Notes under the pieces: model-generated
The model's database searches: none
Told to the model about the DNA's origin: nothing
The model's input: only the letters and a program-made list of their open reading frames with translations
Assembly (NCBI GenBank): GCA_036394195.1
Contig: DASWFO010000161.1
Span: 1 to 8,701, forward strand
Length of the DNA stretch: 8,701 nt
From: DATJPD01 sp036394195
Lineage (GTDB): Bacteria > Pseudomonadota > Alphaproteobacteria > CACIAM-22H2
Direction: 5' to 3'
Position numbers and translations under genes: made by a program
Shown: positions 1 to 6,561 of the stretch, in pieces
How the letters are laid out: each line of letters opens with the position of its first letter
How positions within the stretch are numbered: position 1 is the first letter of the stretch

Positions 1-235
1 CCGCCGAGAGCAGCAAGCCGATCACGACCATCGCCGCCAGCACCAGCGGCAGCAGCACGATGCCGGGTACGTGCAACACCGAGGCCAGCGCCACGGCCAC
101 GAAGCCGCCGGCCATCACCATATCGCCCTGAGCGAAGTTGACCGCGTTGGTGGCATTCACCACCAGCACGAAGCCCAGCGCCACCAGCGCATACGCCGCA
201 CCCAGGGCCAGACCGTTGGCGAGGACTTGGAGCAT
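1..235 (-). CDS. livH: Branched-chain amino acid-type ABC transporter permease, LivH family (N-terminal part, cut by window edge)
   Basis: Only the first 78 codons are present; the gene continues past the left edge. The product would be one of two inner-membrane permease subunits of a Liv/HAAT-type ABC importer, working with the binding protein encoded just upstream. Residues 1-26 form a hydrophobic first segment (NGLALGAAYALVALGFVLVV). It is followed by NAVNFAQGD at residues 30-38, matching the conserved INFAHG(E/D) signature of LivH proteins, and then by further hydrophobic segments to the edge. The ATG at 235 is well supported: an in-frame TAG lies 24 nt upstream at 259-257, with no other usual start codon between. 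Its ribosome binding site is weak. A gap of 160 nt separates it from the binding-protein gene. The ligand cannot be told from this fragment, and given the oxidase neighbours it need not be an amino acid. Confidence 0.85.
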   Translation of the reverse strand, partial: MLQVLANGLALGAAYALVALGFVLVVNATNAVNFAQGDMVMAGGFVAVALASVLHVPGIVLLPLVLAAMVVIGLLLSA

Positions 236-277
236 GCGCGTTACGCCTAGCGCCCGCTATTGCGCCGCGGTGAGTCA

Positions 278-374
278 CCCCCACCCCAACCCTCCCCCGT
301 CAAGGGGGAGGAGGTAAGAAAGTGATCTGCGGCTCTGTTCCCTCCCCCCTTGCGGGGGAGGGTTAGGGTGGGGG
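278..374. repeat. Pair of inverted REP-like palindromes (BIME-like) in the gap between binding-protein and permease genes
   Basis: Two G/C-run hairpins face each other. Hairpin one pairs 291-298 (CCTCCCCC) with 304-311 across the 5-nt loop GTCAA. Hairpin two pairs 340-348 (CCCTCCCCC) with 354-362 across the loop CTTGC. In addition, 278-298 is the reverse complement of 354-374 with one mismatch in 21, so the whole unit can fold as one long imperfect stem. Short palindromes with C-runs, a CAAG/TTGC-type loop and G-runs are scattered in many copies through alphaproteobacterial genomes (general knowledge; copy number here is not checkable). It lies just 3' of the binding-protein stop on the transcribed strand. 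A role in stabilising that mRNA end or dampening expression of livH is inference. There is no U-tract, so it is not a standard terminator. Confidence 0.7.
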
Positions 375-395
375 GTATGGCGCGGACCACCCGGG

Positions 396-1517
396 TCATC
401 GCCCCAGTGCGCCATCAAGATCATCGTAGCGCTTGGCGATTTTCGGCGTGCGGCTCTGGCCGTCGTAGCAGACGATGATCGCCGAATGCGCCATGTTGCC
501 CTTGCCGTCCGACTTGTAGGTCATCGCAAGGCCCCGATAGGTCTCCGACGCGAGCGCCTTCGTCACATCCGCGGGTGTGCGGGCACCCTTTGCCACCGCG
601 TCCAAGGTCATCGCCACGCCGTCGTACTGGCCGAGCGCATAGCCGTCCGGCTCGGCGTTGAACTCCTGGCGGTACTGTCGCAGGAAGCGGTCCATCTCCG
701 GCGAGCCGCCGGAGATCGGCGAGGCGTTGGTCTCGGCGCAGACGCCGCGCAGCTCGGCGGGCTCGACCAGCGCCGCGGTCGGCGGCTGATGCATCGCCGA
801 GCCGGCGACGATCGGGATGCCGAGGTTCGTCGCCGCCGCCTGCCGGATGACCAGCGCGGTCGGCCCGGCATGGAGATGGAGCAGCAGCACGTCCGGCTGC
901 GCCGCCTTCACCTTGCCCAGCACCGGCGACATGTCGCGGACCTGCACGTCCAGCGATTCCTCGAACACGAGGCTCAGGCCCAGCCGCGCCGCGATGTCGA
1001 CGATCTGCTTGCGCCCGCTCTGGCCGTATTCGGTGGTCTGCGAGATCAGCGCCAGCTTCTTCGCCTTCAGCTCCTCGGCCGCGTAACGGACATGCGCGAT
1101 CTTGGTCACCGCATCGCCGGGGAAGAAGCGGAACACATAGGGATTGCCTTTCTCGGTGATCCCGGCGGTCCCGGAGACGGTGAGCAGCGGCACCTTGTGC
1201 TCCTGCGCCACCGGCAGCATCGCCAGCATCTGGGTGCCGAGCATCGAGGCGACCACCGCCGTCGCGTCGCCGCGGCCAAGGGCGCGCTCGAGCGCGTTCA
1301 CCGCCACGTCGGGTGCCGTGCCGGTGTCCGACACCTCGGAGCGGACGGCGACACCGGCGGGCGCGTTCTTGATCGCGAGCAGCGCGCCGTTGCGCTGGCT
1401 GGTCCCTTCGAGCGACAGAAAGCCGGTGATCGGGACCAGGACCGGGATGTTGACGTTGGCCGCCACGGCCGGCGTCGCGGCGAGACACGCCAGCAGGATC
1501 GACGTTGCGGTCCGCAT
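396..1517 (-). CDS. ABC transporter substrate-binding protein, branched-chain amino acid (HAAT/Leu-Ile-Val) type
   Basis: Periplasmic type-I ligand-binding protein of about 373 aa that would deliver a small molecule to the LivH-containing importer encoded next. Residues 1-19 (MRTATSILLACLAATPAVA) are a signal peptide with a likely cut after AVA. The mature part opens with the usual beta strand (NVNIPVLVPITGFLSLEG). It continues with family motifs such as LPVAQEHKVPLLTVSGTAG, PYVFRFFPGD and TTEYGQSG, and ends without a membrane segment. The ATG at 1517 is preferred because a GGGGGA Shine-Dalgarno lies 7 nt before it and it begins the signal peptide. A start at 1532 would overlap the oxidase stop as TGATG and add MGDFL. 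Two cysteines (in GVCAET and IVCYDG) could form a disulfide. The ligand is unknown; the operon position suggests it is the oxidase substrate or a relative of it (inference). Confidence 0.9.
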   Translation of the reverse strand: MRTATSILLACLAATPAVAANVNIPVLVPITGFLSLEGTSQRNGALLAIKNAPAGVAVRSEVSDTGTAPDVAVNALERALGRGDATAVVASMLGTQMLAMLPVAQEHKVPLLTVSGTAGITEKGNPYVFRFFPGDAVTKIAHVRYAAEELKAKKLALISQTTEYGQSGRKQIVDIAARLGLSLVFEESLDVQVRDMSPVLGKVKAAQPDVLLLHLHAGPTALVIRQAAATNLGIPIVAGSAMHQPPTAALVEPAELRGVCAETNASPISGGSPEMDRFLRQYRQEFNAEPDGYALGQYDGVAMTLDAVAKGARTPADVTKALASETYRGLAMTYKSDGKGNMAHSAIIVCYDGQSRTPKIAKRYDDLDGALGR

Positions 1518-1524
1518 GAGAAAG

Positions 1525-1530
1525 TCCCCC
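1525..1530 (-). promoter_or_regulatory. Shine-Dalgarno choosing the start of the binding-protein gene
   Basis: On the minus strand GGGGGA lies 7 nt upstream of the ATG at 1517. It overlaps the earlier in-frame ATG at 1532, which cannot use it. This supports the shorter protein that begins directly with the signal peptide. The site sits immediately after the stop codon of the upstream molybdenum subunit, so translation of the two may be coupled. Confidence 0.6.
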
Positions 1531-1531
1531 A

Positions 1532-3913
1532 TCAAGCCTTGCCGAGCGCTGTCAGGATGATCTCGGGCGTGAAGGGCTGCGCCGCCACGCGCGCGTGCAA
1601 CGGCGCGAGTGCGTCGTTGATCGCGTTCATGACCGCGGCCGGAGCGCCCGCCGTGCCGGCCTCTCCCGCACCCTTTGCGCCGAGCTCCGAAGATCGGGTC
1701 GGCGTGATCACGTGCGCGACCTGGATGTCGGGCATCTCGGCGGCCATCGGTACCAGGTAGTCGGCCATGTTCGCGTTCCGCATCTGGCCCTGATCGTCAT
1801 ACACGCACTGTTCGAAGAGCGCCGCCCCCAGCCCTTGGACCACGCCGCCGCGGATCTGCTCGTCCACCAGCTGCGGGTTGATGACCGTACCGCAATCCTC
1901 GACGCACCAATGGCCCAAGAGCTTCACGAAGCCGGTGTCGGTGTCGACCTCCAGATGCGACGCCTGGATGCCGTTGGTGAACACGAACGCGAAGTCCTTC
2001 TGGACGTAGTGGCGTGTCACCATCAGCTCGGGCTGCACGTCCTTCGGCAAGGTGTCGGGCCGAAAGTAGCAGACCCGGCCAAGCTCCTCGAGCGGCATGC
2101 GCTCGGTGCCGGTGTCGGCGTCGACGATCTTGCCATCGCGGATGTCGAGCCGGCCGGGATCGGCCTGCAGCATGACGCCGGCGACCGCGAGAACGTTCTG
2201 GCGCAGGGCCTTGCCCGCCTGCAGGGTCGCCTCGCCGCCGATGCCGGCCCCGCGCGACGCCCAGGTGCCGCCGCCATAGGGCGTGACCTCGGTATCGCCG
2301 GTGATCACCCGCACGCGCTCCATCGGCACGCCGACCGCCGTGGCGGCGATCTGGGCCACGATCGCCTCGGTTCCCTGCCCCTGCTCGGTCACGCCGATGG
2401 CGCAGGTCACGGTTCCCGAAGGATCAAGACGGATGGTGCAACCGTCCTGCGCCGAGATCCGCGCCCCACCGATGCCGTAGAACGCCGCCGACGGATTGGT
2501 CACCTCGATGAAGCTGGCCAGCCCGATGCCGCGGTGGATGCCACGCTTGCGGAGCTCGGCCTGCTCGGCGCGCAGAGTCTTGTAATCCATCAGCTCGAGG
2601 AGCTTGTCGAGCGAGCGGTGATGCGACAGGCCCTCGAAGACGAGGCCGGGCGGTGCCGTGTAGGGATAGGCATCGTCGGGGATCAGGTTGCGCCGGCGCA
2701 GCTCGGCGGGATCCTGGCCTAGCTTGCGGGCCGCCAGATCGACCAGACCTTCGGTCACGGCGCAAGCGACCGGATGGCCGACCGCCCGGTACTGGCACAT
2801 CACCGTCTTGTTCTGGAACACGACCCGGGCACGCGCCTTGTAGGCCTTGTGCTTGTACGGACCGCCGACCAGGTTCACGACCTGGTTGGCCTCGATGCCG
2901 CTGGTGCGCGGATAGACCGAATACGGCCCGATGCCGGTGAGGTCGTCGATCTCGAAGGCCTTGATGTCGCCGTCCTTGGACAGCGCGATGCGCCCCTTCA
3001 CGACATGGTCGCGGGCGTGGATGTCGGTGACGAAGGATTCGAAGCGGTCGGCGACGAACTTCACCGGCCGGCCGAGCATCACGGCCAAGGCGACGGCGGC
3101 CATCTCGTCCGGGTAGGTGTGCACCTTGATGCCGAAAGCGCCGCCGACGTCGCGGCAGATCACCCGCACATTGGTTTCGGGCAGGCCGAGATGCTTGGCA
3201 AAGATGCCCTGCATCATGTGCGGCGCCTGCGTCGAGTGATAGACGGTGAGCTGGTTTTCGGCGCGGTTGTAGTCGGCCAGGATCGAGCGCGGCTCCAACG
3301 TCACGCCGGTGTGTCGGCCGATGTGGAACGTCTCCTCCACCACGACGTCGGCGGCCGCGAACGCCGCGTCCGGCTCGCCGACCGCCAGCTCGCGCTGGAA
3401 GGCGATGTTGTCGCCGAGCTCCGGATGGATGACCAGCGCCCCCGGCGCCGCCGCCTTCGCCGCGTCGGTGACCGGAATCAGCTCCTCCCACTCGACCCGG
3501 ATCAGCGGCAGCGCGTCTTCGGCCTCGGCACGGGTCTGCGCCACGACCGCGCACACCGCCTCGCCCTGCCAGCACGCGCGATCGATGGCAAGCGGATATT
3601 GGGGCGCCGATTTCATGCCCTTGAGGTGCGACAGCACGCCGACCCACGGCGTGCACACCTCTTTCATCTCGCGGCCGGTGACGATGCGGAGGACGCCCGG
3701 CGATTTTGCCGCCGCCGTGCTGTCGATGCGCTTGATCCGCGCATGGGCGTAGGGGCTGCGCAGGAACGCCACATGCGTGAGGCGCGCCAGCTTGATGTCA
3801 TCGACATATTGGCCGCGGCCCTCGGCCAGCCGCCGGGCATTGGGGCGCGGCACGGTGCGGCCGATATAGGAGTTCGGCCGGTCGAGCGGGCTGAGGCCGT
3901 CGGCTTTGGTCAT
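1532..3913 (-). CDS. Xanthine dehydrogenase/CoxL-family hydroxylase, molybdenum cofactor-binding large subunit
   Basis: Catalytic subunit (793 aa, usual length for the family) of a three-part molybdenum hydroxylase that hydroxylates a substrate with water-derived oxygen. The small N-terminal a/b-hammerhead domain covers about residues 20-150 (SYIGRTVPRPNARRLAEGRGQYVDDI). Cofactor-binding domains follow, with GGAFGIK at 257-263, the active-site loop QYRAVGH at 374-380, EQGQGTE at 510-516 and GAKGAGEAG at 745-753. Glu751 is in the position of the conserved catalytic base. The loop has Ala377 where form I CO dehydrogenase has the Cu-bound Cys of AYRCSFR, so this is not a true CoxL. It also differs from the common YRGAGRPE form. 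The ATG at 3913 overlaps the small-subunit stop as ATGA; an open frame extending upstream to 4258 is only read-through of the small-subunit gene. Candidate substrates include N-heterocycles, purines or aldehydes; none can be chosen from sequence. Confidence 0.9.
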   Translation of the reverse strand: MTKADGLSPLDRPNSYIGRTVPRPNARRLAEGRGQYVDDIKLARLTHVAFLRSPYAHARIKRIDSTAAAKSPGVLRIVTGREMKEVCTPWVGVLSHLKGMKSAPQYPLAIDRACWQGEAVCAVVAQTRAEAEDALPLIRVEWEELIPVTDAAKAAAPGALVIHPELGDNIAFQRELAVGEPDAAFAAADVVVEETFHIGRHTGVTLEPRSILADYNRAENQLTVYHSTQAPHMMQGIFAKHLGLPETNVRVICRDVGGAFGIKVHTYPDEMAAVALAVMLGRPVKFVADRFESFVTDIHARDHVVKGRIALSKDGDIKAFEIDDLTGIGPYSVYPRTSGIEANQVVNLVGGPYKHKAYKARARVVFQNKTVMCQYRAVGHPVACAVTEGLVDLAARKLGQDPAELRRRNLIPDDAYPYTAPPGLVFEGLSHHRSLDKLLELMDYKTLRAEQAELRKRGIHRGIGLASFIEVTNPSAAFYGIGGARISAQDGCTIRLDPSGTVTCAIGVTEQGQGTEAIVAQIAATAVGVPMERVRVITGDTEVTPYGGGTWASRGAGIGGEATLQAGKALRQNVLAVAGVMLQADPGRLDIRDGKIVDADTGTERMPLEELGRVCYFRPDTLPKDVQPELMVTRHYVQKDFAFVFTNGIQASHLEVDTDTGFVKLLGHWCVEDCGTVINPQLVDEQIRGGVVQGLGAALFEQCVYDDQGQMRNANMADYLVPMAAEMPDIQVAHVITPTRSSELGAKGAGEAGTAGAPAAVMNAINDALAPLHARVAAQPFTPEIILTALGKA

Positions 3914-4401
3914 TTGCGGCCCATCCCGCCCCGTGCGCGGGCCACGGTTTCCACGGCGTCGACGATGGCGTGATAGCCGGTGCAGCGGCAATAATTGCCG
4001 GACAGATAGGCGCGGATATCGGCGCGCGACGCGTTGGGAGTCTGCGCCAGCAGGGCCGCCGAGGCGATCAGCATGCCGGGGGTGCAGAAGCCGCACTGCA
4101 AGGCGTTGCGCTCCACAAACGCTTTCTGCAGATCGGCCAGCTCGCCGGACTCGGTAAGGCCTTCGATGGTGTCGACGCGGCAGCCGTCGGCCTGGACCGC
4201 CAGGAACAGGCAGCCGCGCACGATCTCGCCGTCGACGCGGACCGTGCAGGCGCCGCACACGCCGTGCTCGCAGCCGATATGGGCGCCGGTGAGCTCGAGC
4301 TCATGGCGCAGGAAATCGATCAAATGCTGGCGCGGCTCGACCCGCCGCGTCACGCGTTCGCCGTTGACGATCAGAGTTACGTCCTGCGCGTGATCGCTCA
4401 T
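3910..4401 (-). CDS. Molybdenum hydroxylase [2Fe-2S] iron-sulfur small subunit (CoxS/XdhC-like type)
   Basis: Small subunit of 163 aa that carries electrons from the molybdenum centre to FAD. The N-terminal plant-ferredoxin-like domain binds the first [2Fe-2S] cluster through Cys44, Cys49, Cys52 (in CEHGVCGAC) and Cys64. The C-terminal four-helix domain binds the second through Cys103, Cys106 (CGFC), Cys138 and Cys140 (CRC). All eight ligands are present with normal spacing, so the subunit looks intact. Its ATG at 4401 overlaps the stop of the FAD subunit by 4 nt (ATGA), and its own TGA overlaps the large-subunit ATG in the same way. This tight packing suits a complex made in fixed proportions. 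There is no Tat or Sec signal, so the enzyme is probably cytoplasmic and acts after uptake. Confidence 0.95.
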   Translation of the reverse strand: MSDHAQDVTLIVNGERVTRRVEPRQHLIDFLRHELELTGAHIGCEHGVCGACTVRVDGEIVRGCLFLAVQADGCRVDTIEGLTESGELADLQKAFVERNALQCGFCTPGMLIASAALLAQTPNASRADIRAYLSGNYCRCTGYHAIVDAVETVARARGGMGRK

Positions 4402-5252
4402 GCCGACATCTCGCGGAGCGTTCGCGTCAGCATCACGCGGGCGAGGTGGAGCTTAGTCTTGCCGGACCCGTTCAGGTCATCCGGCGGATCGAGGTCCTCG
4501 CCGAGCGCCTCGCCGGCCAGGGCCAGCGCCGTCGGCGACAGGGTTTGGCCCTCCAGCTCCTTTATCGCGCGCGTCGCCAGCACCGGCTTGGCGCCGACGC
4601 CGAAGAACGCCAGTCGCACGTCCTGCACGCGTTCGCCGTCGACGCGGCCATGGGCGGCCAGGCCGACCATCGCGTAGTCGCCGTGCCGCCGGGCCAGCTC
4701 GGCGAAGCGCGAGCGATAGCCCAAATCCAGCGCCGGGAATTCGACCGCCACCAGCACCTCGCCGAGCCTAAGGTCGGTCTCGTAGAGGCCCTTGAAGAAG
4801 TTGCGGGCCGTCACGACGCGCCGGCCGCCGCGGCCGGCGAGCACGAGGCGCGCATCGAGGGCCACGGCGCAGGCGGGCAACTCGGCGGCCGGATCGGCGA
4901 ACGCGAGGCTGCCGCCGATGGTGCCGCGGTTGCGGATCGCCGGATGACCGATATGGGGTACCGCTTGTGCCAGGAGCGGCAGATGGCGGGCGATGTCCTT
5001 CGACCGGTCCAGTGCCGCATGGCGCGTCATGGCTCCGATCCGCACCACGCCGGCGCTGACCGAGATTCCGGACAGCCCGGGGATGCCGCCGAGATCAATC
5101 AGCAGGGACGGCGTCGACAGCCGGAACGCGAGCGTCGGGACGAGGCTTTGACCGCCGGCGAGAAGCCGGGCGGACTCGCCGTGCCGGTCCAGAAGATCGA
5201 ACACTTGATCCAGGCTGGACGGCTTCGCGTAGGCGAACGGTGCCGGCTTCAC
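4398..5252 (-). CDS. Molybdenum hydroxylase FAD-binding medium subunit (CoxM family)
   Basis: FAD subunit of 284 aa that takes electrons from the [2Fe-2S] clusters and passes them to an acceptor. It shows the PCMH-type FAD motifs: LLAGGQSLVPTL with AGGQS at residues 32-36, and TIGGSLAFADP at 111-121 following AIRNRG. A C-terminal CO_deh_flav_C-like half starts near residue 175. There is no extra 4Fe-4S insertion such as 4-hydroxybenzoyl-CoA reductase carries in this subunit, and no NAD site is evident. The start is a GTG at 5252, supported by GGGGAG 5 nt upstream on the minus strand and by the typical opening KPAPFAYAKPSSLDQVFDLL. It is the first gene of the operon, divergent from the hydrolase at 5511, so the operon promoter should lie in 5253-5460. 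Confidence 0.93.
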   Translation of the reverse strand: MKPAPFAYAKPSSLDQVFDLLDRHGESARLLAGGQSLVPTLAFRLSTPSLLIDLGGIPGLSGISVSAGVVRIGAMTRHAALDRSKDIARHLPLLAQAVPHIGHPAIRNRGTIGGSLAFADPAAELPACAVALDARLVLAGRGGRRVVTARNFFKGLYETDLRLGEVLVAVEFPALDLGYRSRFAELARRHGDYAMVGLAAHGRVDGERVQDVRLAFFGVGAKPVLATRAIKELEGQTLSPTALALAGEALGEDLDPPDDLNGSGKTKLHLARVMLTRTLREMSA

Positions 5253-5257
5253 GCTCT

Positions 5258-5263
5258 CTCCCC
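5258..5263 (-). promoter_or_regulatory. Shine-Dalgarno for the GTG start of the FAD subunit
   Basis: Minus-strand GGGGAG ends 5 nt before the GTG at 5252. It is the main reason for accepting a non-ATG start there, together with the family-typical N-terminus that follows. Confidence 0.55.
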
Positions 5264-5302
5264 GGGGCGGGCGCTTCGAGAGCCCCGCATCTCATCCTCG
5301 CG

Positions 5303-5330
5303 ACTGTAATGCGGCCGGACGGCCGCGCAA
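5303..5330 (-). promoter_or_regulatory. Tentative promoter and palindrome upstream of the oxidase operon
   Basis: A perfect inverted repeat GCGGCCG-GA-CGGCCGC occupies 5311-5326. On the minus strand it falls between a weak -35-like TTGCGC (5330-5325) and a weak -10-like TACAGT (5308-5303), 16 nt apart. Each box matches its sigma-70 consensus only partly. In DNA this GC-rich a GC palindrome can occur by chance, so both promoter and operator roles are inference. A 9-nt direct repeat GCGGGCGAT lies just upstream (5345-5353 and 5368-5376, 23 nt apart). Confidence 0.25.
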
Positions 5331-5460
5331 CGGCAAAATGTCCCGCGGGCGATTGCGCTCGCGCCTTGCGGGCGATCGAGAGGCCATTAAACGGCGCGAC
5401 GACGCCCGCACGGCGCAACACGGTTATCAACCATTAACCAATGCCCCCGCGCCATCGCCC

Positions 5461-5478
5461 AAGTGACGGCTGTCACTT
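5461..5478. promoter_or_regulatory. Perfect palindrome, probable operator of the hydrolase gene
   Basis: AAGTGAC (5461-5467) and GTCACTT (5472-5478) form a perfect 7-bp dyad around GGCT. It lies 32 nt before the hydrolase GTG start. It sits 12 nt upstream of TCTAAT (5491-5496), a 5-of-6 match to a -10 box, so it would cover the -35 region. That geometry fits a repressor, or an activator close to polymerase. No regulator gene lies in the window, so the binding protein is unknown. A hairpin in RNA is less likely, because the dyad is probably upstream of the transcription start. Confidence 0.4.
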
Positions 5479-5510
5479 CGAATTTGGGGCTCTAATGGTA
5501 ATGGGTTCAG

Positions 5511-6509
5511 GTGCGCTGTCTTCGCTTGATTGCAATCATCTCCGTTCTGTTTGGCTGTCCGCTGGCGGGTGCTGCGGAGGATGCGCCGTTGCCCGATCTC
5601 AGCGACGGTCGAGCCGGCCGCATCTATTTCGAAAGCCTGACACCCATCGGACATTTCCAGCTCGCGCGCCACCAGGTCCCGCAAAGGACCATGGTCTTCG
5701 GCACGTTGAGTCTGCCGCCGGCGTCGGCGGGCCAGGTGCCGGCGATGGTCATCGCGCATGGCGGCGATGGCGTCACCGACGTCCGTGACTTCTGGTGGGC
5801 CGAGCACTTTTTGTCGATGGGCGTCGCCGCGTTCGTCGTCGACAGCTTCACGCCGCGCAATGTGCGCGAGACGGCGACGAACCACGCCGAGCTGACGGCG
5901 GCGGCCGACATGGCCGACGCGCTCTCGTCTTTACGGCTGCTGGCCAGCCATCCGCGGATCGACAGCCGGCGCATCGGGATCATCGGCTTTTCGCGCGGCG
6001 GCACGGTGGCTCTTCAAACCTCGTTTGAGGTCTACCGGACGGCGGTGGTTTCCGACGACACGCGGTTCGCCCTCCACGTGGCACTCTACCCCACTTGCAA
6101 CGATCGCCAGGTCACCCATGATCTGACCAAGGCGCCGCTCCTCGTCCTTCTCGGCGGCCGGGACGACTGGACTCCCGCGGAGGCGTGTCAGGATTACGCG
6201 CGGTGGTTCCAATCGAAGGGCGTCGACATCCGCGTGATCACCTACCCCGACGCGTTTCACGGTTTCGACTCGCCGCAGCCGCCGGCCTTCATTTCCAGCC
6301 TCGCCAACTACAAGAATTGCGACCGGACGACGGACGTGGATGCGCTCAAAGTGTGGTCGCTCCCGGCTCACGAGGACATCACCAAAATCGTGGCGCCCTA
6401 TCTCCGCCGCTGCACCGGCCGCGGCGCGACCGTCGGCGGCGACCCCGCCGCGCGTCGTCAGGCGACCGACGACGTCAAAGACTTTCTCAAGCGGGTTTTC
6501 AAGCTGTAG
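5511..6509 (+). CDS. Exported dienelactone hydrolase-family alpha/beta hydrolase
   Basis: A 332-aa serine hydrolase. Residues 1-22 (MRCLRLIAIISVLFGCPLAG and following AA) are a signal peptide. A Sec cut after AGA/A is likely. LFGC at 13-16 also resembles a lipobox, though Phe at -2 is unusual, so lipoprotein anchoring is possible. The mature part shows an oxyanion-hole region HGGDG (83-87), the nucleophile elbow GFSRGG with Ser161, Asp218 in GGRDDWTPAE and His250 in DAFHGFD. This is a complete triad in the order of the dienelactone hydrolase family. The usual core is about 230-250 aa, so there are extra residues at both ends. The GTG at 5511 is the first possible start after an in-frame TAA at 5499; its Shine-Dalgarno is weak. 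It is divergent from the oxidase operon and may share its control, for example hydrolysing an ester or lactone outside the cytoplasm, but this is not shown by sequence. Confidence 0.85.
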   Translation: MRCLRLIAIISVLFGCPLAGAAEDAPLPDLSDGRAGRIYFESLTPIGHFQLARHQVPQRTMVFGTLSLPPASAGQVPAMVIAHGGDGVTDVRDFWWAEHFLSMGVAAFVVDSFTPRNVRETATNHAELTAAADMADALSSLRLLASHPRIDSRRIGIIGFSRGGTVALQTSFEVYRTAVVSDDTRFALHVALYPTCNDRQVTHDLTKAPLLVLLGGRDDWTPAEACQDYARWFQSKGVDIRVITYPDAFHGFDSPQPPAFISSLANYKNCDRTTDVDALKVWSLPAHEDITKIVAPYLRRCTGRGATVGGDPAARRQATDDVKDFLKRVFKL

Positions 6510-6561
6510 CTCTGCGCCGTTGGCGCTTGCCTCGCCCGAGGTTCGGTGCTACCGGATACGA
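6510..6561. other. Short intergenic spacer between hydrolase stop and thi-box riboswitch
   Basis: It holds two small inverted repeats: GCGCC-GTT-GGCGC (6514-6526) and CCTCG-CC-CGAGG (6530-6541). Neither is followed by a T-run, so neither looks like a standard Rho-independent terminator. I see no convincing promoter. Read-through from the hydrolase gene into the thi operon is possible, or a non-consensus promoter lies here. Confidence 0.35.

Noticed and set aside
291..362. CRISPR repeat units
   Set aside because: Only two palindromic copies occur, in opposite orientation and without regular spacers. REP-like elements explain them better.
486..1760. Long plus-strand open frames opposite the binding-protein and oxidase genes (also 1595-2722 and 2774-3973)
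   Set aside because: Their products are rich in Arg, His and Gly with no recognisable domain. They mirror the third-position G/C bias of the real minus-strand genes.
2774..2794. Aerobic carbon monoxide dehydrogenase (true CoxL) assignment
   Set aside because: The AYRCSFR loop with its Cu-binding Cys is absent; the loop reads QYRAVGH.
3914..4258. Open frame extending the molybdenum subunit upstream to give about 908 aa
   Set aside because: The extra part is the small-subunit gene read in another frame. It carries no family motifs, and the ATGA overlap at 3913 gives the natural start.
5095..5430. Minus-strand open frame of 111 codons spanning the divergent intergenic region
   Set aside because: It overlaps the well-supported FAD-subunit start in a different frame, has a TTG start and shows no domain.
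5422..5439. Possible CtrA site or dyad in GGTTATCAACCATTAACC
   Set aside because: The spacing is TTAT-N6-TTAA rather than TTAA-N7-TTAA, and the dyad arms are only 5 bp, so support is too weak.
6514..6541. Rho-independent terminator after the hydrolase gene
   Set aside because: Both small hairpins lack a following T-run and have short stems.
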